64,000 nucleotides of DNA, taken from positions 620,001 to 684,000 of the forward strand of contig NZ_JOOA01000002.1 in NCBI RefSeq assembly GCF_000712055.1, read 5' to 3'. The translations under genes and the position numbers were made by a program. Shown one piece after another: positions 36,182-44,930 of the stretch (its first letter is position 1; the number at the start of each line of letters is the position of its first letter). The DNA is from Ruminococcus sp. HUN007 (GTDB taxonomy: Bacteria; Bacillota; Clostridia; Oscillospirales; Ruminococcaceae). The notes beneath the pieces were generated by a model. The model had not been told where the DNA came from. It saw nothing but the letters and a program-made list of their open reading frames with translations, and ran no database searches.

Positions 36182-38164
36182 TTATGAAATATCAGCCATT
36201 TCAAGATAATCTCCGCCGAACTCGGAAATGTAATCCTTACGGCCCTGAAGATTATCGCCAAGAAGAAGGTCAAACATGTTCGCAGTTGCTTCCATTTCGT
36301 CCCTTGTAACCTTTATAAGTCTTCTTGTGTCAGGGTTCATGGTAGTCAGAGCCATCATTTCAGGTTCGTTTTCGCCAAGACCTTTTGAACGCTGAAGAGT
36401 ATATTTCTTATCGCCAAGCTTTTCAAGTATTCTTGTCTTTTCCTTTTCGGTGTAGGCAAAGTACGTCTTGTCCTTTGTCGTAATCTCGAAAAGCGGTGAT
36501 TCAGCTATATAGACAAATCCTTCGTCGATAAGCGTAGGAGTCAGTCTGTAGAGCATTGTGAGAATAAGAGTTCTTATCTGGTATCCGTCCACATCGGCAT
36601 CGGTACAGATAACGACCTTGTTCCATCTGAGATTTTCGAGACTGAATGATGAAAGATCCTTGTTTGCCTTGGTGTTTACTTCGACACCGCAGCCCAGAAC
36701 CTTGATTATGTCAGTGATGATCTCGTTCTTGAATATCTTGCTGTAGTCAGCCTTAAGACAGTTGAGTATCTTGCCTCGTACCGGGATGATAGCCTGGAAT
36801 TCAGCCTCCCTGGCAAGCTTAACGGCACCAAGAGCCGAGTCACCCTCCACTATGTAGAGCTCACGTCTTGAAACATCCTTGGTACGGCAGTCAACAAATT
36901 TCTGTACCATGTTTGAAAGGTCGATGGTACCTGCCAGCTTTTTCTTTATGTTAAGACGGGTCTTTTCAGCATTTTCACGGCTGCGCTTGTTTATCATGAT
37001 CTGCTCGCAGATCTTAAGCGCCTCGTCCGGATTTTCGAGGAAGTAGACCTCGATCTGATGCTTCAGGAATTCCGTCATGGCTTCGTAGATAAATTTGTTG
37101 TTTATAGCCTTCTTGGTCTGGTTCTCGTATGATGTCTGTGTCGAGAACGATGATGAAACGAGAACAAGACAGTCTTCAATATCAACGAAAGTGATCTTGC
37201 CTTCGTTCTTGAGATATTTACCGTTCTGTTTCAGATAAGTGTCTATCTGTGAAACAAAGGCCTGCTTAACTGCCTTTTCCGGTGAACCGCCGTATTCAAG
37301 ATAACTTGAATTGTGGTAGTACTCCAGTTTCTTTATCTTGTTTGAAAAAGCAAAGGCAACTGAAAGACGAACCTTGTAATCCGGCTTGTCAGCTCTGTCA
37401 CGGCCTTCACGTTCACACTGCCAGTACTGGATACTGGTAAGTGCATCTTCACCGACTGTTTCCTTAAGATAGTCGGTTATACCGTTTTCGTAAATGAAAT
37501 TTTCTTCCTCAAAAGTACCGTCTTCATTTTCAGTACGGAAAATGAAAAGAAGATTAGGGTTTACAACAGCCTGTCTTTTGAGTATATCTCTGAAAAAGTC
37601 ATCTGAGATATCTATCTCGGTAAATACTTCAAGGTCAGGACGCCATCTGGTCTTTGTACCGGTGTTCTTTCCCTTGTACTCTTCCTTTTTAAGTCCGCCT
37701 ACATTGTCGCCCTTTTCAAAATGAAGCGAGTATTTGTATCCGTCACGGAGAACCTCGACATCCATGAACTCGGATGAGAACTGCGTAGCGCAGAGACCAA
37801 GGCCGTTAAGGCCGAGTGAATATTCGTAGGTATCGCTTTCCGTACCGTACTTGCCTCCGGCATAGAGCTCACAGTAGACAAGTTCCCAGTTGAAGCGGTC
37901 TTCTGTTTTGTTGTAGTCAACAGGACATCCGCGTCCGAAGTCCTCAACTTCAAAAACGTTGTCCTTAAATTTTGTGATGATGATCCTGTCACCGTAACCG
38001 GCACGGGCTTCATCTATAGAGTTGGATATGACTTCGAAAACCGAGTGTTCACATCCGTCTATACCATCCGAGCCGAAGATTACCGCAGGTCTTTTTCTTA
38101 CCTTGTCGGCGCCTTTGAGCATCGTGATACTGTCATTACCGTATCCAGCAGTTTTCTTTGACAT
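36182..38164 (-). CDS. parE: DNA topoisomerase IV subunit B
   Basis: The ATPase subunit partnering parC. The GHKL domain has VISNSIDEARAG (Mg/ATP-binding Asn and Asp) and GLNGLGLCATQFSS; the TOPRIM domain has YIVEGDSALGAV and CTDADVDGYQIRTLI, followed by RSKGLGENEPEMM. Length 660 fits ParE rather than most GyrB of other phyla. It lies 24 bp after prmA in the same direction. It starts with an ATG and a weak ribosome site (AAGAAGGATAAAG). Confidence 0.92.
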   Translation of the reverse strand: MSKKTAGYGNDSITMLKGADKVRKRPAVIFGSDGIDGCEHSVFEVISNSIDEARAGYGDRIIITKFKDNVFEVEDFGRGCPVDYNKTEDRFNWELVYCELYAGGKYGTESDTYEYSLGLNGLGLCATQFSSEFMDVEVLRDGYKYSLHFEKGDNVGGLKKEEYKGKNTGTKTRWRPDLEVFTEIDISDDFFRDILKRQAVVNPNLLFIFRTENEDGTFEEENFIYENGITDYLKETVGEDALTSIQYWQCEREGRDRADKPDYKVRLSVAFAFSNKIKKLEYYHNSSYLEYGGSPEKAVKQAFVSQIDTYLKQNGKYLKNEGKITFVDIEDCLVLVSSSFSTQTSYENQTKKAINNKFIYEAMTEFLKHQIEVYFLENPDEALKICEQIMINKRSRENAEKTRLNIKKKLAGTIDLSNMVQKFVDCRTKDVSRRELYIVEGDSALGAVKLAREAEFQAIIPVRGKILNCLKADYSKIFKNEIITDIIKVLGCGVEVNTKANKDLSSFSLENLRWNKVVICTDADVDGYQIRTLILTMLYRLTPTLIDEGFVYIAESPLFEITTKDKTYFAYTEKEKTRILEKLGDKKYTLQRSKGLGENEPEMMALTTMNPDTRRLIKVTRDEMEATANMFDLLLGDNLQGRKDYISEFGGDYLEMADIS

Positions 38165-38188
38165 CTTTATCCTTCTTTAAATATCAGA

Positions 38189-39154
38189 TTATTTTTTTCT
38201 GAGCATTACTGCTGCCCAGTCGCTTTCCTCGCAGGCCTTGATTATTTCAAAACCTGCACCGGTAACTGCATCAGTTACCTCTTCCTTGCGTTCGTCTATA
38301 ATGCCTGAGATTATGAGTATTCCGTCAGGCTTTAAGAATTTATAGAAATGATCCTTCATACCGATGAGGATATCTGCGACAATGTTTGCCGTTATTATGT
38401 CGTAGCCATCACCTATACGGGCTGTAAGTTCGTCGTCTTTTATAATATTTCCGCAGTATGCTGTGTACTTTGCGGTATCGATATGGTTTTTCTCAGCGTT
38501 TTCCACTGCTATCTTGACTGCATTTTCCTCAACGTCAACTGCCACGGCACTTTCAGCACCTAAAAGCATTGCTGCGATCGAAAGGATACCGCTTCCGCAG
38601 CCAAGGTCAAGTACTTTTTTCCCTGTAACGTCAAGCCCGTCAAGGAATTCAAGACAGAGCTTTGTAGTGTAGTGCTGACCGCTTCCGAAACTTGAAGCAG
38701 GATCTATTTCGAGGATCGTACGGTCTGTTTCACCGATGTTTTCCCACGAAGGCTTTACAAGCAGCCTTTTTCCTATCTCCATAGGCTTGAAGTACTGCTT
38801 CCAGTTATTAGCCCAGTCCTCTTCCTTTACGTTCTTCATTTCTGTTTCCAGTCTTCCGTAAAGGCCTTCACTGTCGTTTGCCTTCATTTCAGCAAGCATA
38901 GACTTTATCGAAAGAAGCATTTCAGCACCCTGACTGTTTTCAGGAAGATATACTGTTACCGTAGTTTCACACTCAGCAAGCTGCATAAGGTCATCTTCAA
39001 GATAATCCCAGTTGCCTTCCTTGTTCTGAAGAAATTCTTTAAAATCATTTGCATCTTTTATGGCAAATCCTCTGATACCGATATCCATAAGTCCGGATGT
39101 CACAAGGTCTATTCCTTCGGTGGTTGTAAAAATATCAAGTTCTGTCCAGTTCAT
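38189..39154 (-). CDS. prmA: Ribosomal protein L11 methyltransferase
   Basis: PrmA trimethylates ribosomal protein L11 using S-adenosylmethionine. The N-terminal recognition domain starts MNWTELDIFTT; the catalytic Rossmann domain has DPASSFGSGQHYTT, VLDLGCGSGILSIAA (SAM-binding) and ANIVADIL. The ATG at 39154 has AAGGGAGG upstream; the frame extends to 39181 without support. Length 321 is standard. It heads the prmA-parE-parC-glmS run behind a promoter at 39187-39215. Confidence 0.94.
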   Translation of the reverse strand: MNWTELDIFTTTEGIDLVTSGLMDIGIRGFAIKDANDFKEFLQNKEGNWDYLEDDLMQLAECETTVTVYLPENSQGAEMLLSIKSMLAEMKANDSEGLYGRLETEMKNVKEEDWANNWKQYFKPMEIGKRLLVKPSWENIGETDRTILEIDPASSFGSGQHYTTKLCLEFLDGLDVTGKKVLDLGCGSGILSIAAMLLGAESAVAVDVEENAVKIAVENAEKNHIDTAKYTAYCGNIIKDDELTARIGDGYDIITANIVADILIGMKDHFYKFLKPDGILIISGIIDERKEEVTDAVTGAGFEIIKACEESDWAAVMLRKK

Positions 39155-39186
39155 GATAGAATCCTCCCTTAAAACACTCAATTCTT

Positions 39187-39215
39187 AATATACCACAAAA
39201 ATGAAAAGTTGTAAA
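39187..39215 (-). promoter_or_regulatory. Promoter of prmA-parE-parC-glmS
   Basis: On the minus strand TTTACA, a 17-bp spacer, TATATT, 33 bp upstream of the prmA start. Confidence 0.65.
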
Positions 39216-39267
39216 GTGGAATTATTGTGAATGTAACGTTCTTTTTTCCTTTTCGCTCTGATTATAC

Positions 39268-39314
39268 ATAAAAAATGCCCTGACAGACTGGTGTGTCAAG
39301 TCTGTCAGGGCATT
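39268..39314 (-). terminator. Terminator of the dockerin-protein gene
   Basis: A perfect 16-bp stem (39274-39289 with 39299-39314), nine-base loop, then TTTTTT on the minus strand. It is 80 bp after the dockerin gene stop and separates it from the prmA promoter. Confidence 0.92.
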
Positions 39315-39395
39315 AATACCTGATTAACTTTTTTTAATGTGCAGAACGCTTATTAACTGTTTTCTTACCTTGGCTTTAGAAAGAATCATTTTTCG

Positions 39396-41186
39396 CTATT
39401 TTCTGTTTGCAAACATATCCTTCATAACTGCGAGATCAGTAAGTGTTACTGACCCGTCTGAATTGACATCTGCTTCCTCATAGAGAATATTCGTTTTTTT
39501 CCCTTCAAAATGCTCTTTCAGTATCACGTAGTCCAGTACGTTAATAAAATTATTACCGTCAACATCGCCTTTAAGAACGCCTGTTCCTTCTGACTGAGGC
39601 TTCATTACAGCCGGTCCTGACATTGCTGTTCCAAGAACGGTTTCCGGCGGAATTTTCACCGGTTCTTCCTTTTCCTCATTTTCAGCAGCCGAATGTTCCT
39701 CCGGCTGACTTATAACCGGCTGAGGCTCTTCCGATACTTCCGGAATGTCCTGTTTATCATCCTCAGGTACTACATAGTCAAGGCATATCCAGCCTTTTCT
39801 GTTTTTATATTCAATCATTCCCCATCTGCCGTTTTCATCTTCACCGAACACTTCAACAGATGTTCCCAGCGGAAGAACACAGATTATTTCATTTTCTGTT
39901 CCCGGACCTGTACGGAAATTCAAAGCATCACTTGTTTTGCATTTAATTTTCTGAAATACTGAAGCTACAGTTTCTGCCGTTGTCACCGTCGTGGTTAACG
40001 GCGGTTCAGTGGCCGTTGTCACCGTTGTCGTTACCGGCGGTTCGGTAGTCGTTGTCACCGTTGTCGTTACCGGCGGCTCGGTAGTCGTTGTCACCGTTGT
40101 CGTTACCGGCGGTTCAGTGGTCGTTGTCACCGTTGTCGTTACCGGCGGTTCAGTGATCGTTGTCACCGTTGTCGTTACCGGCGGTTCAGTGATCGTTGTC
40201 ACTGTTGTTGTCACAGGTGCTTTTTCAGTAACTTTTACCGTAGTCACTGGCGCTGCTGTTACTTCTGTTTCCTTTGCATCGTTATTCCCTGCCGGCTCGG
40301 TAACAAGTGTTACTGCCGGTTTATCCTCACCGCTGTACGGAAGAGCGTACTCAAGACATATCCACGCTGGTGCTTCATCATAAATAATCATTCCCCAGCA
40401 TCCTGAAATACCCTTGACATCCACCCTGGCTCCGCTGAAAAGTCCTCCCAGGCGCTCCGATGCTGAATCAGGATGTTTTCTTACATTAAGGATGTCAGCA
40501 GTAGTTATGTATTTTCCGGGATCAAAATTATACTGAAGTTCAGGCAGAACCTGAGTTGTATATTTTGATTCAAACACCTTGATACAGGTATTTCCCTTAT
40601 GATCATACTGTTTAAAAACATCTGTATTTCTGTATCCGCCCGGATCGAATGAAATGATCCTGTTGTTTTCAATTCTGTCTACAGCCACCCAGTGTCCTGA
40701 ATTCAGTACATCTATTATGACGAGTTTTCCTTCATCACAGTACTTTTTTATAGCATGAAATCTTTCTTCGTAAGGAAGATTCTGTTTCAGATATTCTGTT
40801 TTTACATATCTGAATCCCGGAGCAACTTTACTTACTCTGTCCCAGAAAATATCCCCTTCGGGACCAAATCCTCCGAACTGGCTCATTAGTCTGCAGAAAA
40901 CACCCGGATCAAAACCGGTTCCTTTGAAATTTCCGGCTTTGGCTACCAGAAACGCAAGAGAAGTAGCTGCACATCCGCTTCCGCGCATATTATATCCGCT
41001 TTTGCCAAGATGGATATCCCCCCATCTGTCATCGAACTGTTTCCATTTTCTGAAACTGTCAATATCTGATTCAGCCCATACTACAGAAATATCACCTGCA
41101 GGTACAGGACATGACGCGACAGCTACCAGACAGGCCGCTGTAAAAGACAGAAACCTGAGACTTCCCCTTTTAAATAATCCCTTCAT
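39396..41186 (-). CDS. Secreted C39-like/SH3/dockerin protein
   Basis: A 596-residue extracellular protein. A signal peptide (about 1-38) leads to a C39-like papain-fold domain with the candidate catalytic Cys in GSGCAATSLAF, His in NSGHWVAVDRI and Asp in SFDPGG; then a bacterial SH3 domain (about 222-285), a Pro/Thr-rich stretch with seven 12-residue repeats (EPPVTTTVTTTT), a second SH3 domain (about 418-478), an acidic linker and a C-terminal type I dockerin with two calcium-binding repeats (GDVDGNNFINVLDYVILKE, DVNSDGSVTLTDLAVMKD). The dockerin implies attachment to a cohesin on a cellulosome-like scaffold. It may cleave peptides or wall material; substrate unknown. Confidence 0.9.
   Translation of the reverse strand: MKGLFKRGSLRFLSFTAACLVAVASCPVPAGDISVVWAESDIDSFRKWKQFDDRWGDIHLGKSGYNMRGSGCAATSLAFLVAKAGNFKGTGFDPGVFCRLMSQFGGFGPEGDIFWDRVSKVAPGFRYVKTEYLKQNLPYEERFHAIKKYCDEGKLVIIDVLNSGHWVAVDRIENNRIISFDPGGYRNTDVFKQYDHKGNTCIKVFESKYTTQVLPELQYNFDPGKYITTADILNVRKHPDSASERLGGLFSGARVDVKGISGCWGMIIYDEAPAWICLEYALPYSGEDKPAVTLVTEPAGNNDAKETEVTAAPVTTVKVTEKAPVTTTVTTITEPPVTTTVTTITEPPVTTTVTTTTEPPVTTTVTTTTEPPVTTTVTTTTEPPVTTTVTTATEPPLTTTVTTAETVASVFQKIKCKTSDALNFRTGPGTENEIICVLPLGTSVEVFGEDENGRWGMIEYKNRKGWICLDYVVPEDDKQDIPEVSEEPQPVISQPEEHSAAENEEKEEPVKIPPETVLGTAMSGPAVMKPQSEGTGVLKGDVDGNNFINVLDYVILKEHFEGKKTNILYEEADVNSDGSVTLTDLAVMKDMFANRK
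39979..40230. repeat. 36-bp in-frame tandem repeat in the dockerin gene
   Basis: Seven head-to-tail 36-bp units, each encoding 12 residues of the Thr-rich linker. Units 2-6 are nearly identical at the DNA level; units 1 and 7 differ more. No spacers. Copy number may vary between strains. Confidence 0.9.
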
Positions 41187-41211
41187 AATATCTTACCCCT
41201 TTAATAATCCT

Positions 41212-41326
41212 AAGGAAACGCTGATCGAATCGGGAATCCGGCGATGCCGGATTCCCGGAAGTGGTATCTGCAGGGGTTAGCCCCGGACCCCCACGCTGAT
41301 CTATGAATAAATCAGCGTTTCCCTAA
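41212..41326. repeat. Dyad repeat element, complete copy 3 (inverted)
   Basis: Bounded by AAGGAAACGCTGATC and AAATCAGCGTTTCCC, with GGGAATCCGG/CCGGATTCCC, GGGGTTAGCCCC and CTGATCTATGAATAAATCAG inside, reversed relative to copy 1. It lies between the dockerin-gene promoter and its start codon, so it is transcribed as a structured 5' leader. Confidence 0.87.
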
Positions 41327-41385
41327 ATTTAATCTGTATCATTATTCCCATAAAATGTTACAAATCTGTTTCAAGTCCCTATTAC

Positions 41386-41414
41386 ATTATAATTGATTTG
41401 ACGGAAAGTGTCAA
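41386..41414 (-). promoter_or_regulatory. Promoter of the dockerin-protein gene
   Basis: On the minus strand TTGACA, a 17-bp spacer, TATAAT, about 200 bp before the start codon. The leader between holds a whole repeat element. Confidence 0.78.
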
Positions 41415-41518
41415 TGAAACGTAATATTTTTTGTTTATATTCACATAAGATTGAGGGGCTCTTTGTTATCTCATAAGTATATTATATTTTTCAAGGGGTT
41501 AACCAGAATTTTTTTTAA

Positions 41519-41543
41519 TTTTTTATAAATAAATCAGCGCTTA
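41519..41543. repeat. Short fragment of the dyad repeat end
   Basis: TTATAAATAAATCAGCG matches the AT-rich terminal hairpin arm of the repeat. Only this fragment remains, and the match is short. Confidence 0.4.
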
Positions 41544-41556
41544 CTTAGAAAACAAA

Positions 41557-41608
41557 ATCAGCACAATCAGCCGGCGTATTTACGTCAGCAGGTTGTACTG
41601 ATCATTTT
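41557..41608 (+). terminator. Hairpin with GCGTATTTACG loop, probable terminator
   Basis: ATCAGCACAA pairs with TTGTACTGAT around a 26-base loop holding GGCGTATTTACG, followed on the plus strand by CATTTT. It lies just downstream of the 41644-42693 gene, whose transcript would run through it from the other side. Loop and stem ends match the terminator at 16968. Confidence 0.6.
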
Positions 41609-41643
41609 CTTCTGATTAAAATATCATACGGTACGCCGGCACA

Positions 41644-42693
41644 TTACCCTGCCAGTGCGTATTCAACACAGATCTCCTTTACTGTCACTTCAGGAAGACT
41701 GCAGCGCTCAAGTGTGAACCTGAAACTGCCTGACATATCGGCATTTATTCTTACTACATCAGGAAGCACCCAGGTAACTTCCGTTTCATTTTTTTCAGAA
41801 TTTACTATAAGTCCGACACTTTCACAGATTCCTCCGCGGAAATCGCCCGAATCAACACCGATCCTTCCTTTCAGTTCTGAAACCGGAGCTGTTCCTTCGA
41901 ACTTAAATGTGACAGAACTCGGGACCTGATATGATTCCAGTACTGAAGGGATCTCGACTGCAACTGTATTATCCGGCTCAGAAGGTTTCAGCACCTTGCC
42001 GATCGCCGTGCTTTTTTCGCCGTCACAAGGTATCAGTTTAACTGTTCTTTTGTGACACACGACCTTGTCAAGGACAATTTTGTCAACATTACTCCACCAG
42101 TATCCGAAAAGCAGAGAGCCCTTCGGAACTGTAACATAGTCCTTTATCTCTTCAGGTATTTCCCATGTAACTGTTCCGAAGCTGTCAGCTCTGACAGAAA
42201 AATCCTCCGGAGTCTGATACCATATGTTATCTGTCTTTGCTTCGCACTTGTTATCAACAGAAATACCGAATCCGCCCTTTACTTCACCAAGCGATGATAC
42301 CTGATCAGCAGAATGATAGTAGAATGTGAAACTGTCAATCATATCTCCGGTATCAGCAAACTTTGTAAGATCCATCTTGTAGGTTTTTCTGCTGTTCTTA
42401 TCAAGAGTTTCACCGATATCTGTAATTTCAGTTTCAGTTTCTGAAACGACCATCTTCAATGGACTTTCATGAGGCGGTTCTGTTTCAGGCTGCTTTGTCA
42501 CGGAATTTACATCCCAGTTTTCAGTGAATTCTTCCGCATTTGTCGTCCGTGTTACTTCAGCTGTTTTTTCATTATTATCGTTCGAACCATTTTTACCGAT
42601 AACAAAAAGAACAAGCGCCACAAGTAAAACTCCAAGTATAAGGAAAACAATTAGATATATTGTAAGTTTTCCTTTTGATTTATCTTCATTCAC
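41644..42693 (-). CDS. Membrane-anchored protein with two related external domains
   Basis: A 349-residue protein: short charged N-terminus, one membrane helix (about residues 11-33), an Asn/Thr/Glu-rich linker, and two consecutive beta-type domains (about 100-235 and 245-349). Each contains a similar pattern with a GGFGISVD or GRIGVDSGD segment and a VTWEIPEEI or VTWVLPDVV strand, suggesting duplication. Similar domains occur in ruminococcal surface proteins and may bind carbohydrate, but I cannot name the family. It lies downstream of no clear partner; the dockerin gene follows after 457 bp. Confidence 0.7.
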   Translation of the reverse strand: MNEDKSKGKLTIYLIVFLILGVLLVALVLFVIGKNGSNDNNEKTAEVTRTTNAEEFTENWDVNSVTKQPETEPPHESPLKMVVSETETEITDIGETLDKNSRKTYKMDLTKFADTGDMIDSFTFYYHSADQVSSLGEVKGGFGISVDNKCEAKTDNIWYQTPEDFSVRADSFGTVTWEIPEEIKDYVTVPKGSLLFGYWWSNVDKIVLDKVVCHKRTVKLIPCDGEKSTAIGKVLKPSEPDNTVAVEIPSVLESYQVPSSVTFKFEGTAPVSELKGRIGVDSGDFRGGICESVGLIVNSEKNETEVTWVLPDVVRINADMSGSFRFTLERCSLPEVTVKEICVEYALAG

Positions 42694-42869
42694 TATGTTT
42701 TCTCCTCGAATTTGCCTCTTTGCCGTTATTGAAAAAAAACATTTTTTGTGTTATCATTATCATATACAGGAAACTAAATCTGCCTGCTGTTTTAAGCTCA
42801 GCAGATTTGGGAAAACACTGATCAAACCGGCGTTTTCCTGGTTTTCTGTGTGAATCAACTGAAAGGAGA

Positions 42870-43514
42870 ATGACTGTATTCAGTCATCCGGGAAACTCTG
42901 ATATATACAAGCACATAAAACGGAAGAAAATCCGCAAAGTACAGGTTTATCAGTATTCCCCCTGGTTTTCGTTAATGCATCATATCAGCTATAAAGTGGC
43001 ACTTGGAGGAATAATATCCTCGCTGTGCCTGATCTGTATGTTTCTCACCGGAGTATTTCCGGTACTCTATATTACTCTGCCGATGATAGCAGGAGTACTC
43101 ATGATGATAATGTCCGCAGAGATATCACCATCATGGGCTTATCTTACTTTCATGGCTACCGGACTGCTTGCCTTGTTCGTTACATTTGACAAGGAAGCGG
43201 CTCTGCTTTACATTCTGCTGTTCGGACATTACCCTGTAACAAAACAGTTCATTGACAGGCTTAAACCTTTTGCAGTAAGGCTTTTCGTAAAACTTTTCAT
43301 CTTTAATGCGTGCATTCTGTCAGAATTCTACATAACTGCAGAAATTCTCGGCATGACTGAATTCTACGATGAAATATACGCCAAAGGAAAGACATACGCA
43401 CTCCTGATTATGCTGCTTATCAACTTTGTATGCTTTACATACGACTTCAGCTTAAACGGAGTGCTTGATATCTACTTAAAACGTATAAAACCCAAATTAC
43501 TCGCCGGCAGGTAA
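42870..43514 (+). CDS. Polytopic membrane protein, unknown function
   Basis: A 214-residue protein with a basic cytoplasmic N-terminus (KHIKRKKIRKVQ) and about five to six membrane helices ending with a basic tail (YLKRIKPKLLAGR). The ATG has AAAGGAG six bases upstream. The size and basic ends recall small Firmicutes membrane proteins of the energy-coupling or cell-envelope kind, but no family is recognised. Its last 18 bases overlap the end of the convergent dynamin-operon gene. Confidence 0.75.
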   Translation: MTVFSHPGNSDIYKHIKRKKIRKVQVYQYSPWFSLMHHISYKVALGGIISSLCLICMFLTGVFPVLYITLPMIAGVLMMIMSAEISPSWAYLTFMATGLLALFVTFDKEAALLYILLFGHYPVTKQFIDRLKPFAVRLFVKLFIFNACILSEFYITAEILGMTEFYDEIYAKGKTYALLIMLLINFVCFTYDFSLNGVLDIYLKRIKPKLLAGR

Positions 43515-43797
43515 TTCCAGATCAGTACTGCTGACTTTTTCAATATAATCATTTACTTTTCTTCTGAGAAGCGCTGCATACAGCAGCGCTTTTTTTATTT
43601 CGCCTCTGATAACAAAATGATCAGTAACTTCAGCAATACGGTCTATGTGCTTAATTTCCTTTTCAAGTTCTTCGCCTTTTCCGGAAAGAATAAGAAGCCC
43701 GCTTTTGTAAAAAAACAGTGTCCGCCTTAAGCATGTCATTAGCCTTGAAAACAGTCCTGTTGATCACTTCTGCTGTGATCTTTTCTGATATTTCCAC
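43497..43797 (-). pseudogene. Small protein of the dynamin operon, broken by a homopolymer frameshift
   Basis: Reading from GTG at 43797 (AAGGTG upstream, ten bases after the previous gene's stop) gives VEISEKITAEVINRTVFKAN and on to ADTVF; at the T7 tract (43715-43709) the frame must shift by one to continue YKSGLLILSGKGEELEKE and reach the stop at 43497. With six T it would be one protein of about 100 residues, mostly helical and charged. The uninterrupted fragment 43497-43739 alone would start at a poorly supported ATG. Function unknown; likely a partner of the dynamin-like proteins. Confidence 0.7.
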
Positions 43798-43807
43798 TGT
43801 AATCACC

Positions 43808-44917
43808 TTATTCCTTATTGTCGATCATTTTCTGAACTGCCCTGATTCTGGAAACCGCAATGCTGTGCAGCAGATTAGGAAGCTGACGATGAAAATAATC
43901 ATCAACAACAATGGTAAACTCAGTTATAACGTTATTCCTGTTGAGCACTTCCTTATATTCGAGTTCCGTCTTACCGGAAGCCAGCTTTTTATGGTCCGCA
44001 AATACCTTGTCGAAAAGAGCGACAGCATATTTTCTTATCATGTCACTTTCTTCATCAAGTCTGAAACTCAGAAGTTCTGAAATATAGTCAAGATAGAATT
44101 CGCTTATCTCTGACGGAATATCAGACCCGTTGCTTAAATACATATCCTTGAAATCAAGTACAAAAGAACCGATTATATCATCCGTATCAATAGGGAGTGA
44201 ACCGAATTCAAAAAGCTTCAGGTAACGTGAAAACTCAGTCGGATTATTTATTGAAAAATAATGCTCATATGTTCTTTCAAGAAAAGTCTTGAAATGAATA
44301 TCAAACCTGTTGTCAACACGATATTTTGCGCCTTTGAGTTCTTTTCTGTACTTGCTTTTTATGTATCTCAGGTTATCAGGCTTTATTGTGAAAAATCCGG
44401 TTTTCTCTGTTCCTGCTGCATATTCGTATATCTCGACACCGTAGTTTCCGAATTCGCGGTAGGCTTCTTCGATTATTCTCTGAGATCTTTCAATGTCTGT
44501 ATATCCTGCACGTCTCTTTTCATTGTACAGTACAACATCAACATCTGCATTCTTTGCAGATCCGACTGTCTTCTCAATGAGATAGCGCAGATTTTCCTTT
44601 TTGTACGGGAAATCAGCAAAAATAACAGATTTTCCGATCCTTATTTTTTCCTGATCTGCAAAAGCAGACTTGAGATCGATACCTGATACCGGAAATTCAA
44701 CTATTCTGCCTTCCGGTACCTTTGAAGTATAAACCAGGACCCTTTTCTCATCTGTAATTACGTTTTCAACATTTGAATTGATAAATACATAGCTAACATT
44801 TATCCTCAGAGAATTTGAATCTATAAGATGTCCCTCAGGCATAAGCTCCTGTGCAAAACGATATCTTATATCATCACCAAGGCAGATTATAAAATTATTG
44901 CAGCTTATATTCTTCAT
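43808..44917 (-). CDS. Unknown protein of the dynamin operon
   Basis: A 369-residue soluble protein that I do not recognise. The first 170 residues have an alternating strand/helix pattern (NFIICLGDDIRYRFAQEL, VSYVFINSN, RVLVYTSK, SVIFADFP) suggestive of an alpha/beta domain without a P-loop; the rest is helical and charged (FDIHFKTFLERTYEHYF). It starts 13 bp after the second dynamin gene and is followed by the small frameshifted gene, so it probably serves the same process. The ATG has AAGGAG upstream. Confidence 0.8.
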   Translation of the reverse strand: MKNISCNNFIICLGDDIRYRFAQELMPEGHLIDSNSLRINVSYVFINSNVENVITDEKRVLVYTSKVPEGRIVEFPVSGIDLKSAFADQEKIRIGKSVIFADFPYKKENLRYLIEKTVGSAKNADVDVVLYNEKRRAGYTDIERSQRIIEEAYREFGNYGVEIYEYAAGTEKTGFFTIKPDNLRYIKSKYRKELKGAKYRVDNRFDIHFKTFLERTYEHYFSINNPTEFSRYLKLFEFGSLPIDTDDIIGSFVLDFKDMYLSNGSDIPSEISEFYLDYISELLSFRLDEESDMIRKYAVALFDKVFADHKKLASGKTELEYKEVLNRNNVITEFTIVVDDYFHRQLPNLLHSIAVSRIRAVQKMIDNKE

Positions 44918-44930
44918 CAGTTATTCTCCT

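Noticed and set aside
33938..38164. DNA gyrase subunits
   Set aside because: Subunit A is short and lacks a visible GyrA box, favouring topoisomerase IV; a profile search would settle it.
39979..40230. Regular 36-bp repeats resembling a CRISPR array
   Set aside because: The units are head to tail with no spacers and encode an in-frame Thr-rich protein linker.
39991..40383. 130-codon plus-strand frame rich in Gly/Ser/Val
   Set aside because: It is the antisense reading of the Thr-rich repeats in the dockerin gene.
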